A stretch of 64,000 nt of DNA from Erysipelotrichales bacterium (GCA_910575705.1 CAJTFG010000001.1:1-64000), one strand, 5' to 3'. Counted from the first letter of the stretch, positions 33,280 through 42,228 are shown. Numbers and translations: made by a program. The notes: generated by a model from the letters alone, not told the origin.

Positions 33280-33308
33280 TTGAAACGTATATTGTGATAC
33301 TATATAAT
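33280..33308 (+). promoter_or_regulatory. SigA promoter of the LysR gene
   Basis: TTGAAA (33280-33285), 17-base spacer, TATAAT (33303-33308), 18 bases before the start codon. Confidence 0.75.
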
Positions 33309-33326
33309 ATTTAAAAAAGGTGCTAT

Positions 33327-34214
33327 ATGAAATTAAGAGTTTTAAAATACTTTTTAGCAATTGCAAGAGAACAAAATATAAGCATTGCTGCAAACTATCT
33401 TCATGTTACCCAACCTACACTTTCACGACAAATTAAAGATTTAGAGGAAGAACTTGGGCAAAAATTATTTATTCGTGGTAGTCACAATGTGACTTTAACT
33501 GAAGAAGGTATGATTTTCAGAAAAAGAGCTGAACAAATTGTTGATATGGTAATGAAAACCGAAGAAGAATTTTCAGCTATGGGAAGTAACATAAGCGGAG
33601 ATATTTATATTGGGGCTGCTGAAAGTTATAACATTAAATATATTGCTAAAGTAATTAAGCAAATACAAAGTAATTATCCAGATATTCATTATCATTTATT
33701 TAGTGGAAACGAAGAAGATATTACGGATCTACTCGATAAAGGTTTGATCGATTTTGGAATATTAGCGGATCCTGCTGATATTACTAAATATGACTACCTG
33801 TCTTTGCCAGTAAGTGATACTTGGGGATTGATTATGAAAGCAGATTCTCCATTAGTCAATAAAGAATATGTAACAAAGCAAGATTTACTTCATTTACCTT
33901 TAATTTGTTCAAGGCAATCTATAAAAAAAGATAATAAACATAACGATATAATAAATTGGTTTGGAAAAGATTTTGAAAACTTAAATATTATCGCTACTTT
34001 TGACTTAACTTATAATGCTTCCATTCTAGTAAATGAAGGAATTGGCTATGCAATCGCATTTGATAAATTAGTGAATAGAAATGACTATACTAATCTTTGC
34101 TTTAGACCCTTAAATCCAGAAGTGAAATCAAAATTAAATATTGTGTGGAAAAAACAAATGATTTTTTCTAAACCTGCACAATTAATACTTGATACATTAC
34201 TAAAAGAGTACTAA
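33327..34214 (+). CDS. LysR-family transcriptional regulator
   Basis: A 295-residue LysR protein. The winged helix-turn-helix (about 1-62) has NISIAANYLHVTQPTLSRQIKDLEEELGQKLF, followed by the ligand-binding domain (about 90-293). It is divergent from the hydrolase-reductase pair and probably regulates it in response to a small ligand, and itself by negative feedback; both are usual for the family. The composition is AT-rich like the two target genes, so the three probably arrived together. Confidence 0.93.
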   Translation: MKLRVLKYFLAIAREQNISIAANYLHVTQPTLSRQIKDLEEELGQKLFIRGSHNVTLTEEGMIFRKRAEQIVDMVMKTEEEFSAMGSNISGDIYIGAAESYNIKYIAKVIKQIQSNYPDIHYHLFSGNEEDITDLLDKGLIDFGILADPADITKYDYLSLPVSDTWGLIMKADSPLVNKEYVTKQDLLHLPLICSRQSIKKDNKHNDIINWFGKDFENLNIIATFDLTYNASILVNEGIGYAIAFDKLVNRNDYTNLCFRPLNPEVKSKLNIVWKKQMIFSKPAQLILDTLLKEY

Positions 34215-34309
34215 ATACTACTTAATATGTATCAAGGTTATATCTTATTATTATACGGTGATGAACCTTCCTCCCATTGCATGTGTAAATTACAAGAAAT
34301 GAGGGTAAT

Positions 34310-34579
34310 ATGAACACGAACATTTATGAATTTGAAGCTGTCATTAAAAAAGTACCGGATATTGACGGAGCCTATATTGAATTTCCATACGATGTAAAAG
34401 AAGAGTTCCATAAAGGAAGAGTAAAAGTAGAAGCTACCTTTGACGGCATACCCTATATCGGAAGTTTAGTAAAGATGAAAACTCCCTGCCATATCATAGG
34501 GATCAGAAAAGATATCCGCAAACAACTCGGCAAACAAGCGGGCGATATGATAAAAGTGACAATAAAAGAAAGAGAGTAA
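34310..34579 (+). CDS. DUF1905 domain protein
   Basis: An 89-residue single-domain protein of the DUF1905 family: YEFEAVIKKVPDIDGAYIEFPYDVKEEF at the start and HIIGIRKDIRKQLGKQAGDMIKVTI at the end, a small beta-barrel type. Its function is not established. A ribosome site (ATGAGGGTAAT) precedes it and a strong terminator follows, so it is a monocistronic unit. It marks the return to core-like composition after the AT-rich island. Confidence 0.88.
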   Translation: MNTNIYEFEAVIKKVPDIDGAYIEFPYDVKEEFHKGRVKVEATFDGIPYIGSLVKMKTPCHIIGIRKDIRKQLGKQAGDMIKVTIKERE

Positions 34580-34587
34580 CCTTATGA

Positions 34588-34622
34588 AAACAATGTACCT
34601 TTTAAAAGCGTACATTGTTTTA
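34588..34622 (+). terminator. Terminator of the DUF1905 gene
   Basis: AACAATGTAC pairs with GTACATTGTT, followed by TTAC. Confidence 0.8.
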
Positions 34623-34642
34623 CTTTCTTCCTATTTTTTCAC

Positions 34643-35296
34643 CTAACAAGGTTTGTCAATCAGCGCTAATAAATCGTTCAGATCATCAATGAAGTCATCC
34701 GCTTCACTCTGATTCAAATGAAAATTATAATCCTTTCGTGCGATGGTCTTCATACCTGCACGCTTCCCTGCCTGAATACCGATCTCAGAGTCTTCCACGA
34801 CCATGCAATCCTCAGCAGCAAAACCAAAGTAATTCTGACAATATTGATAAATATCGGGAGCCGGCTTGCTTCTTTCAAAATTATCGCAAGAAACAACGAG
34901 ATCAAACAACGAAAACAACTGTCCGCTTTGCAGCATGGTCTTAATATATTCAATATTACTGCTGGAAGCACAGGCTATCTTAAAGCCTCTTTTTTTTAGT
35001 TTCAGCAAAGCTTCTCTCACTTCCGGAAAAACGATCGTCGCATAATCGATAGTTTTAAATTTTTCATCTTTAAAAGCACGAAGGCGCTGTCTAAATTCCT
35101 CCACGGATATAGGCAGCTCAATTCCTTCAAAAACTTTCGGCCAAGGATTCAGACTTTTATGCGATCCTATCAAGAGATGAAAGCGTTCTAACGGAACATC
35201 ATAATGTTCCTGCTCCAAAAATTCTCTCGTCATCTCCTGATGCATGATTTCCGAATTTATCAAAACACCATCCAAATCAAAAAATATTGCTTTCAT
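34643..35296 (-). CDS. HAD-superfamily hydrolase, beta-phosphoglucomutase-like
   Basis: About 217 residues. Motif I is FFDLDGVLINSE, with nucleophile and acid/base Asp both present. A helical cap follows (about 15-80), then motif II CASSS, Lys in SKPAPDIY and motif IV VVEDSEIGIQAGKRAGM. This pattern is shared by beta-phosphoglucomutases and small sugar-phosphate phosphatases; no sugar operon is adjacent to decide. ATG 35296 follows GAGGAG at 8 bases. Confidence 0.87.
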   Translation of the reverse strand: MKAIFFDLDGVLINSEIMHQEMTREFLEQEHYDVPLERFHLLIGSHKSLNPWPKVFEGIELPISVEEFRQRLRAFKDEKFKTIDYATIVFPEVREALLKLKKRGFKIACASSSNIEYIKTMLQSGQLFSLFDLVVSCDNFERSKPAPDIYQYCQNYFGFAAEDCMVVEDSEIGIQAGKRAGMKTIARKDYNFHLNQSEADDFIDDLNDLLALIDKPC

Positions 35297-35602
35297 ATGG
35301 CTCACTCCTCACTTGCATTCACGGTATCTTTTCCATATATATAACATAAAGAGGTGCGCAATCCAAGAGCAAAAAAATTTATTTCTATCATTACCTATCA
35401 TATCTATCCAATCCATTCCATATGTGTTATCATATTTTCTAGCAAAATTGGATGTCATGCAAACGACATCGAATATTAATCGCATTTTTATTCCAAGCAA
35501 GAAAACATCCCTTTCCCTTTATCCATCTATTCATAAAAGAAGGAAAGGAAATGATTATGTATCCTATGGAAGGTCATAATAACTATGTCAGGAGGTACCC
35601 AT

Positions 35603-36220
35603 ATGAAAATCGTTGATCCGATGAAAACAAACCGAGCTGCAAGCTGGAAGCTCTACAGCCGGGCACCTATGCCGATGGTAACAATTTTTAAAACTCTGGA
35701 TATATCGCATTTGCTGGAGTTAAAGAAGGATGGCTATAAGCTGAATATGCTCTTATGCTATTGCATCGCCGCAGCGGCAGAAAATATCAAGGAATTCAAA
35801 TTATTGCCTCAGGGCGAAAATATGATTGCTTATGATAAGATCGGCATCAATGTCATTGTCAAAAATAAGCATGGCTCCATTAATGCATGCGATATTCCTT
35901 TCTGCAATGATGTAAAAGAGTTTCAAAAGCAGTACTTATCCCTGACACATCAGGTGTATGAAACATGCAGTGATCACGAAATCGATGATCACATGATCAT
36001 CGGGACATCCAGTCTTATCCATTATGATATCGATGGTGCTGTCAATATGTATAGCGGTATTTTCAATAATCCATTTATCATATGGGGAAAATATCAAAGA
36101 AAAGACAATACCGCAAATCTCAAGTTGTCCTTCCAGTTCCATCATGTTCAGATGGATGGCATGGAAGCCTGTGAGTTTCTGGAAGAACTGCAACGCCGTA
36201 TCTCTCAGCTGACAATGTAA
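35603..36220 (+). CDS. Chloramphenicol-acetyltransferase-like O-acetyltransferase
   Basis: About 205 residues matching the CatA family of acetyl-CoA-dependent O-acetyltransferases. The catalytic HHVQMDG motif (HHxxxDG) is at about 180-186, with the SLIHYDIDGA strand and NPFIIWGKY before it. Related chromosomal proteins often do not confer chloramphenicol resistance, so the substrate is open. ATG 35603 is set by AGGAGGT 7 bases upstream. The bile salt hydrolase gene follows 25 bases after its stop, and the two with the next small gene form an operon. Confidence 0.85.
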   Translation: MKIVDPMKTNRAASWKLYSRAPMPMVTIFKTLDISHLLELKKDGYKLNMLLCYCIAAAAENIKEFKLLPQGENMIAYDKIGINVIVKNKHGSINACDIPFCNDVKEFQKQYLSLTHQVYETCSDHEIDDHMIIGTSSLIHYDIDGAVNMYSGIFNNPFIIWGKYQRKDNTANLKLSFQFHHVQMDGMEACEFLEELQRRISQLTM

Positions 36221-36245
36221 TGACTACATATAAAGGAGGAAGTCT

Positions 36246-37220
36246 ATGTGCACAGCCGTCACATATAAAACAAAAGACGTCTATTTCGGACGTACGCTAG
36301 ATTATGATTTTTCTTATGGAGATGAAGTAACCATAACTCCCCGCAACTATCCGTTTCATTTCAAAGAAGAAAACAGCATACCTACACATTATGCCATCAT
36401 CGGTATGGCTTATGTTGCCGAGGAATATCCGTTATATTATGATGCTATCAACGAGAAAGGCTTAGCTATGGCAGGTTTGAATTTCGTAGGAAATGCCTGC
36501 TATCACGAAAAAAAAGAAGGCAGGGAAAATATCGCACAATATGAATTTATTCCTTGGATCTTAAGCCAATGCGCTTCTGTGACAGAAGCTCGTAAACATA
36601 TTGCGAATATAAATTTACTGAATGCTGCTTTTCGTGATGATCTGCCGCCGGCACAGCTCCACTGGATACTTGCCGACAACAAAGAATGCATAACCGTGGA
36701 ATCCGTGAAAGAAGGAATTCGCATTTATGATAATCCGGCAGGCGTATTAACAAACAATCCGACTTTTGATATGCAGATGTTCGCATTGAATAACTACATG
36801 CATGTATCTGCCAAAGAACCGGTGAATACATTTGCCAAATCATTGGATCTGAAACCTTATGGCAGAGGTATGGGAACCATAGGCCTTCCCGGGGATCTTT
36901 CCTCACAATCCCGATTTATAAGAGCTGCTTTTGTAAAAATGAATTCGGTATCTGCACCAAGTGAACACGAGAGTGTCAGTCAGTTTTTCCATATCTTGAA
37001 CAGCGTTCAGCAACCAAGGGGATGCTGTGTATTAGAAAACGGAACCTATGAAATGACAATTTATACATCTTGCTGTAATATCGACAAAGGAATTTACTAT
37101 TACACGGCTTATGATAATCATCAGATCACCGCTGTTTGCATGCATAAAGAAAATCTGGACAACTCCATGCTGATCCGCTATCCGATCATAAAGGAAGAAC
37201 AGATCCATTCACAAAATTAA
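36246..37220 (+). CDS. bsh: Choloylglycine hydrolase (bile salt hydrolase / penicillin V acylase family)
   Basis: A 324-residue Ntn-hydrolase. Cys2 becomes the N-terminal nucleophile once Met1 is removed. The catalytic set of Clostridium perfringens BSH is recognisable: Cys2, Arg16, Asp19, Asn79, Asn171 (LTNNP) and Arg223 (SQSRFIRAAF). No signal peptide is present, so it is cytosolic. It would cleave glycine or taurine from conjugated bile acids, a trait of intestinal bacteria; penicillin V acylase activity is the alternative within the family. AAAGGAGG precedes it. Co-transcribed with the CAT-like gene upstream and a coiled-coil gene downstream. Confidence 0.9.
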   Translation: MCTAVTYKTKDVYFGRTLDYDFSYGDEVTITPRNYPFHFKEENSIPTHYAIIGMAYVAEEYPLYYDAINEKGLAMAGLNFVGNACYHEKKEGRENIAQYEFIPWILSQCASVTEARKHIANINLLNAAFRDDLPPAQLHWILADNKECITVESVKEGIRIYDNPAGVLTNNPTFDMQMFALNNYMHVSAKEPVNTFAKSLDLKPYGRGMGTIGLPGDLSSQSRFIRAAFVKMNSVSAPSEHESVSQFFHILNSVQQPRGCCVLENGTYEMTIYTSCCNIDKGIYYYTAYDNHQITAVCMHKENLDNSMLIRYPIIKEEQIHSQN

Positions 37221-37232
37221 AGGAGAAGAATT

Positions 37233-37442
37233 ATGAAAAAGGACCTGAAAGATTTAATAGAGGCCAAAAGACAGATCGATTCCATCTTGCACAAGCTGAG
37301 AGAGACATTAAAGACCTTACATGCAAAAGAACAAAAAGATCGATACAAGTCCCAGATCACTCTCGCAGAAAGGCGCATCCAAGCTTTGGAAATCGCAGTG
37401 CAGCTTTTAGAAGATGAAATCTTAAAGCAACATGACTGTTGA
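37233..37442 (+). CDS. Small coiled-coil protein
   Basis: A 69-residue protein, all predicted helix, with heptad-like spacing (LIEAKRQIDSILHKLRETLKTL ... RRIQALEIAVQLLEDEIL). AAAGGAG lies ahead of the ATG, and it starts 12 bases after the bile salt hydrolase stop, so it belongs to that operon. No family is recognised; an accessory or structural role is possible. Confidence 0.7.
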   Translation: MKKDLKDLIEAKRQIDSILHKLRETLKTLHAKEQKDRYKSQITLAERRIQALEIAVQLLEDEILKQHDC

Positions 37443-37455
37443 ACCATAAAGCATT

Positions 37456-37983
37456 CTAAACACCTCTTATGGTATTATTCTGTACGACATAACGGTAATG
37501 CAACATATGGATACCTCGATAATATTTTATCCAGGTATCAGCTTTTGTCATACCGTTTCGTATTGCTACCTTTTGTGAGGCGATGTTGGTATCTCGGATA
37601 ATAGAACATACCGCGTCTGCTCCCAATCTTTCAAAAGCATACTGTTTGCATGCTTGGGCTGCTTCGATCGCATACCCGTTATGCCAATGATCCCTATTGA
37701 AAAGATAACCTATTTCCAAGACTTCCGCTTCTTTCCATGGCTGCATGGTAAGTCCGCACTGACCGATCATTTCATCATTCTCTTTTAATATTACCGCCCA
37801 TAAGCCGAAGTTCCAATGCTGATAACGATAAATCTGCCTATCTAGCCATTCCTGTACTTCCATATCGCTGAAAGCTCCTTCATATGCATACATCGTGTGT
37901 TCATCTTGCAGGATTTTACATAAAGAGGGAAAATCTGTCTGTTTCATCTCTCGCATATATAACCTCTTTGTTTCTGATATCAT
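37456..37983 (-). CDS. GNAT N-acetyltransferase (RimJ/RimL-like)
   Basis: A 175-residue acetyl-CoA-dependent transferase of the RimJ/L branch: ETKRLYMREMKQTDFPSLCKIL at the start, IGQCGLTM strand, IGYLFNRDHWHNGYAIEAAQACKQYAF with the acetyl-CoA-binding loop, and the NIASQKVAIRNGM end motif. Substrates in this branch include ribosomal protein N-termini and small amines. GGAGGGTGCG precedes the start. It converges with the coiled-coil gene; a weak hairpin (ACCATAA/TTATGGT) near 37442-37476 may end both. Confidence 0.88.
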   Translation of the reverse strand: MISETKRLYMREMKQTDFPSLCKILQDEHTMYAYEGAFSDMEVQEWLDRQIYRYQHWNFGLWAVILKENDEMIGQCGLTMQPWKEAEVLEIGYLFNRDHWHNGYAIEAAQACKQYAFERLGADAVCSIIRDTNIASQKVAIRNGMTKADTWIKYYRGIHMLHYRYVVQNNTIRGV

Positions 37984-38139
37984 CGCACCCTCCGCAATTC
38001 TTGATTTTCTGTTTTCGGATAGTTATATCATAGCATTCAAATAGGAGGTTTTCTACTATTTCCCTGCTTATAATCGCTGATATCCGTAACAGCGCTAAGC
38101 AAAATACCAAGGAACCCGTATCTGTTTTTCATAACAGTA

Positions 38140-38148
38140 TGATATAAT
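38140..38148 (+). promoter_or_regulatory. Extended -10 promoter of the DUF885 lipoprotein gene
   Basis: TGATATAAT about 28 bases ahead of the start codon; the -35 region is poor. Confidence 0.5.
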
Positions 38149-38175
38149 ATAAAAAACGCACAAAGGAGAGCCTCT

Positions 38176-39927
38176 ATGAAAAAGTTATTAACAGCATTAC
38201 TAAGTCTGTTGCTATGCGCTTCTCTCACTGCCTGCGGCATGGGGAAAAAGGGAAGTGACGAATTTGCACAATATATGGATGAGATACCGCCGATCATTCT
38301 TGATCACTTTGGTTTTAATATCAATTTCCTCTTTGATCATCCAGAAAACTACGGAATAGACAAAGAACTGTATTCATTAGATTTTTTATCTTTAGAAGAT
38401 TATAAAAACGCCAACGACAGCATTTTGGAAAAGCTGGATGAGTTAGACGACTACGATTACGATGAACTGAATCAGGATCAGAAAATCGTATATGATCTTT
38501 TGAAAAAAGAAGCAGAGGATAACGGCTTTGACGATGAAGACTACTATTATCTGACAACCAATTACTTCGATACAAACAGCGGTGTACAGTCACAGCTGCC
38601 GATGTCATTATGGTGCTATGAATTTAAAAATCAGAAATCTCTGGATTCTTTCCTTGCAATCTTGAATGATGCTCCGGATATCTTTAAAAAGTATACGGAT
38701 TTGGAACAAACGCGACAAGATAAAGGATACGGCATGTCACAGACATATATGGATGAAGTATTGGAAGCTTTGCATACCATCAATACGACCGATCAATCTT
38801 TTATCATAGAAGCGGCAAATGAGAAAATCGATGCGTTAGATTTTTTGAATGCAGAAGAAAAGCAAGTGTATAAAGAAAAGATCAAGACCGCTTTTAATAA
38901 CAGTCTGCTTCCCGCCTTTCAGCAAGCTGAGAGCGATCTATCCGCTATTAACGTTGTAAAAGAGGGGGATGGAGAGCTTTCCAGCTATAAAAATGGTAAG
39001 GAGTATTACGAAGACATGGTAACCTCTGCCGCCGGTGTGGAAACGATGGAAGAATATGAACAGTATTTGGAAAAAGAAAATGAAAAAGTGCAAGGACGGT
39101 TGATGGAACTGCTGATGAACACTCCGGAATTAAAGGATTCTTTATTGGATGCAGATAAGCTGATGGAAAAGATGCAGAACATCCATTATACGGATTTAAC
39201 GACTTCTCAGGAAGTCATCCAGTTCTTAGAAAAACAAATTCAGGAGCGCAAAGATTTCCCGAAAATCCAGCTGCTTGACTATGAGATGAAGCAATTCCCG
39301 GAAGCGATGAAAGAAACGACGCTGGCGGCTGCCGCATATTTCTTAAGCGCCTATGACGATCCGTCTGGGAAAGACGAACAGATGATCCTGAACGGTACGT
39401 TTAAACAAAGCAATTTCACAACCATTGCTCATGAAAGTTTCCCGGGTCATATGTATCAGCATAATTATTTTAAAACGGTAGATCATCACATTTTGCGTGA
39501 TATTCTGAGTTCTTCCACATATGCCGAAGGCTGGGCGACGTATATTGAAGATGTTGCCTGTGAATACTCACAAGAACCGGGTATGTGCCATCTGAACAAT
39601 ATCAACAATCAGTTTGTATATCTGATGGTCTTGGATCTGGATAAGCAAATACACTATGACGGCATAAGCCGCAGTGAGGCTTATGCATATTTAGAGCAAG
39701 CTTTCGGAATAACCGATGAAGAAGATAAAAAAGCTCAGTATGAGCAGCTTCTTGAAAATCCGGCAATATTTGCGAACTACTATGTCGGATACTATAAACT
39801 TCTCGATTTAAAAGAAAAAGCAGAGGAAACATGGAAAGAAGATTACAGCGATTACCGCTTCCATGAAGAGATCCTGGATCTGGGTCCTCTGCCGATGGAT
39901 CTCCTTGAAAAATATATAGAATTATAA
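38176..39927 (+). CDS. DUF885 family lipoprotein, putative zinc peptidase
   Basis: A 583-residue exported lipoprotein. The signal peptide ends in lipobox LTAC with the lipidated Cys at position 20. The DUF885 domain fills most of the rest, with a metallopeptidase-like HESFPGH motif (His419, Glu420, His425; HExxxGH) and the family hallmark YAEGWATYIED about 30 residues later. It would sit on the outer face of the membrane and probably cleave peptides; the substrate is unknown. AAAGGAGAG precedes the start. Monocistronic with its own promoter and terminator. Confidence 0.9.
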   Translation: MKKLLTALLSLLLCASLTACGMGKKGSDEFAQYMDEIPPIILDHFGFNINFLFDHPENYGIDKELYSLDFLSLEDYKNANDSILEKLDELDDYDYDELNQDQKIVYDLLKKEAEDNGFDDEDYYYLTTNYFDTNSGVQSQLPMSLWCYEFKNQKSLDSFLAILNDAPDIFKKYTDLEQTRQDKGYGMSQTYMDEVLEALHTINTTDQSFIIEAANEKIDALDFLNAEEKQVYKEKIKTAFNNSLLPAFQQAESDLSAINVVKEGDGELSSYKNGKEYYEDMVTSAAGVETMEEYEQYLEKENEKVQGRLMELLMNTPELKDSLLDADKLMEKMQNIHYTDLTTSQEVIQFLEKQIQERKDFPKIQLLDYEMKQFPEAMKETTLAAAAYFLSAYDDPSGKDEQMILNGTFKQSNFTTIAHESFPGHMYQHNYFKTVDHHILRDILSSSTYAEGWATYIEDVACEYSQEPGMCHLNNINNQFVYLMVLDLDKQIHYDGISRSEAYAYLEQAFGITDEEDKKAQYEQLLENPAIFANYYVGYYKLLDLKEKAEETWKEDYSDYRFHEEILDLGPLPMDLLEKYIEL

Positions 39928-39937
39928 AAAGATGTAT

Positions 39938-39972
39938 AAGAGCTGGTAAACGAAAAATCAGCTCTTTTTATT
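39938..39972 (+). terminator. Terminator of the DUF885 lipoprotein gene
   Basis: AAGAGCTG/CAGCTCTT eight-bp stem followed by TTTATT. Confidence 0.8.
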
Positions 39973-40021
39973 ATGAATTCTCCATATAAAAAAATGAAAG
40001 CGATGACAGGGGATCTCTTTT

Positions 40022-40045
40022 GCATAAAAACCGTATATCGGTAAC
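40022..40045 (-). terminator. Probable terminator of the chromate-type transporter genes
   Basis: On the minus strand ACCG-ATAT-ACGGT followed by TTTTATG just after the stop codon at 40048. The stem is short. Confidence 0.5.
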
Positions 40046-40047
40046 GA

Positions 40048-40605
40048 TCAACGATACAAGATAAAACCAGCGACACCGCTTATCAACATAACCGCAACCG
40101 GATGAACGTTCCCCTTTCTTACCATCAGCAGCATCGCTGAAAATATAAATACAGCGATCCCGTTCGGTGATAAAAAATCCGTTCCCGGGGCAGCAGTACC
40201 GTATAACGCTAATAAGACGATCGTAAAAGCGGCGGAAATGATCAAACCGAGAGAAGCCGATTTCAGTCCTTTTTGCATTTCCATCACATAAATCGATTTT
40301 TCATGTGTCAGAAAAAATGTATATAGAAACAGCGATATCATAACACCGCACGATATACAGCCGATGGTCGCGGCCAATGCACCGGCAATTCCGCCGATCT
40401 GAAGTCCGACAAATGTAGATGTATTCACCGCTAAAGGTCCCGGAGTCATCTGTGAAATGGTGATGATATCGGTAAACACCTTCTCGCTTATCCAGCTGTT
40501 GCTTACTACGACTTGTTCCTGAATCAAAGGAATGATCGCATAGCCGCCGCCAATGCTCAATAAGCCGATTTTAAGAAATGTAATAAATAGGTTCCATACG
40601 CTCAT
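40048..40605 (-). CDS. Chromate transporter family protein, half-size subunit 2
   Basis: A 185-residue membrane protein with about five to six helices, a single-domain (short-chain) member of the CHR family. The family motif is at the N-terminus (FLKIGLLSIGGGYAIIPLIQ), then SQMTPGPLAVNTSTFVG. Short CHR proteins usually work as pairs of two different halves. Its start overlaps the stop of the partner gene by 4 bases (ATGA). The true substrate may be chromate, sulfate or something else; many gut bacteria carry such pairs without obvious chromate exposure. Confidence 0.87.
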   Translation of the reverse strand: MSVWNLFITFLKIGLLSIGGGYAIIPLIQEQVVVSNSWISEKVFTDIITISQMTPGPLAVNTSTFVGLQIGGIAGALAATIGCISCGVMISLFLYTFFLTHEKSIYVMEMQKGLKSASLGLIISAAFTIVLLALYGTAAPGTDFLSPNGIAVFIFSAMLLMVRKGNVHPVAVMLISGVAGFILYR

Positions 40606-41165
40606 ATTCTTTTCTCCTTCTTATAAAACACTCGCAGCACGCATAAAAAACAGCAAAAAAAGAGGATCATTGCAACATTTATATTCCATAGGAAATTTGC
40701 CGTAAACGCCAAGGGTATCATGGCTGATAAAAACAGCGACTTTTCTTTCAAAATCAAAGAGCACATGTTCATGATCAGATCCACCATTAATGCGGCGACC
40801 CCTGCTTCCATTCCTTTTAAGATCGCCGCAATAACTGTATTGCCAACAAAAGCTTTATAAAAAGTGGATATAAACGCAAGAATAACCAGTGGCGGAATAA
40901 CAGCGGCAACACAGCTTATGAGAGCCCCTGTAATACCGGCTGCTTTATACCCGGATAATGCGGAGAGATTGATTGCGATCGCCCCAGGCGCGGATTGTGC
41001 TACAGCCGCCATGTTTATCAGATCTTCTTCACTGAAATATCGCTTTTTTACGACCAAAAAACGGCGAACCATCGGAACGACGATATAGCCTCCGCCAAAG
41101 GTAAACGCACTGATAAACAGATTGGAAATAAAAAGCCATACATATATTTTTATACGCTCCTTCAT
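40602..41165 (-). CDS. Chromate transporter family protein, half-size subunit 1
   Basis: A 187-residue membrane protein and the other half of the short-chain CHR pair: FISAFTFGGGYIVVPMVRRF, then AQSAPGAIAINLSALSG in place of the partner's TPGPLAVNTS motif. GGGAGGATAG precedes the ATG. It is divergent from a LysR regulator 107 bases away, which probably controls the pair. Confidence 0.87.
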   Translation of the reverse strand: MKERIKIYVWLFISNLFISAFTFGGGYIVVPMVRRFLVVKKRYFSEEDLINMAAVAQSAPGAIAINLSALSGYKAAGITGALISCVAAVIPPLVILAFISTFYKAFVGNTVIAAILKGMEAGVAALMVDLIMNMCSLILKEKSLFLSAMIPLAFTANFLWNINVAMILFFCCFLCVLRVFYKKEKRI

Positions 41166-41272
41166 AATGCTATCCTCCCGGCTAGGTCATTATATCCCTT
41201 GTTTCGCAATCTGTAAAATGCTATTATTTTATATAATCCATCTATTTTATTCATACCTAAAGGAGGAACAAT

Positions 41273-42160
41273 ATGGTTATACGATATTTAGAGATCTTGG
41301 AAGCAATAGCGGAAACCGGAACATTTACAAGTGCTGCAAAACAATTGTATATCACACAATCGGCAGTTTCTCATGCTGTCGCAGAGCTTGAAAAACAAGC
41401 GGGAACAGCCCTTTTTGAACGCTTGCCAAAGGGTGTTGTCTTAACGCGTGCCGGTATTTCTCTCTTACATGAAGCTCGTAGCATTTTGACGGCTTGCAGG
41501 AATTTAGACAGAAGGATATGCCATCTGGAAGAAAATACGCCGGTTAAGATCGTATCCAGTATTACCATTGCTTCTTTCCTGCTTCCTGAAATACTCAGCG
41601 AATTGAAAACCGCTTTTCCAAACCTTCAACTTTCTGTTCAAGTCGCAAGTGCAAATACTGCTATTGATATTTTACAGCGCGGTGATGCGGATATCGCTTT
41701 TTGGGAAGGTACCGCACCAAAAGGCAATTTTGATACGATTTTCTTAGGATCCTATACATTATGCGCAGCCTGCGCATCGGACTTTGACTTATCTGAAAAA
41801 GCGCTGTCCCCTGATCGATTATGTCGTTATCCGTTATTGCTTCGTGAACAGGGAAGCGCCATCCGCGATACCTTAGACAACACGCTTGCGCTTGTTCATC
41901 TGAAAGCGGAGCCTGTTTGGGAAAGCGTGAATTCCCTTGCCCTTATCAAAGCTGCTGAGGCCGGCTTAGGTATTACCATATTACCGGAAACATTATTATC
42001 CGATTCCTTATCTTTAAAAAAACTGCGTTTGCTTCCATTCGATGAAATAAAAATGGAAAATCAAATGCTGGCCTTGTTTCATAAAGATAAGTACATCACG
42101 AAACCTTTTCAGCTCCTGATAGACCAACTGAAAAGCAGAAATGAATTCCACTCTTTATAA
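41273..42160 (+). CDS. LysR-family regulator next to the chromate-type transporter
   Basis: A 295-residue LysR protein with N-terminal winged helix-turn-helix (TFTSAAKQLYITQSAVSHAVAE) and a periplasmic-binding-protein-like effector domain (about 90-290). AAAGGAGGAACA precedes the ATG. Divergence from the transporter genes suggests it regulates them. The inducer is unknown. Confidence 0.92.
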   Translation: MVIRYLEILEAIAETGTFTSAAKQLYITQSAVSHAVAELEKQAGTALFERLPKGVVLTRAGISLLHEARSILTACRNLDRRICHLEENTPVKIVSSITIASFLLPEILSELKTAFPNLQLSVQVASANTAIDILQRGDADIAFWEGTAPKGNFDTIFLGSYTLCAACASDFDLSEKALSPDRLCRYPLLLREQGSAIRDTLDNTLALVHLKAEPVWESVNSLALIKAAEAGLGITILPETLLSDSLSLKKLRLLPFDEIKMENQMLALFHKDKYITKPFQLLIDQLKSRNEFHSL

Positions 42161-42173
42161 CAGTTCCTTCGTA

Positions 42174-42203
42174 TAAGAAAAGCTGCCGACTTTTTATCGA
42201 CAG
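42174..42203 (-). terminator. Terminator of the ECF S-component gene
   Basis: CTGTCGA pairs with TCGGCAG (one T-G pair) on the minus strand, followed by CTTTTCTT. Confidence 0.6.
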
Positions 42204-42228
42204 TTCTATCGTTCTTATATAAGTGTTT

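Noticed and set aside
35244-35579. 111-codon frame and a 21-codon leader-like frame ahead of the CAT-like gene
   Set aside because: The long frame mostly overlaps the HAD gene's start region without a ribosome site. The short frame from 35551 has no attenuator structure around it, so a leader peptide cannot be supported.
35603-36220. Calling the CAT-like gene a chloramphenicol resistance determinant
   Set aside because: The family motif is present, but many chromosomal relatives do not acetylate chloramphenicol and nothing in the context supports resistance.
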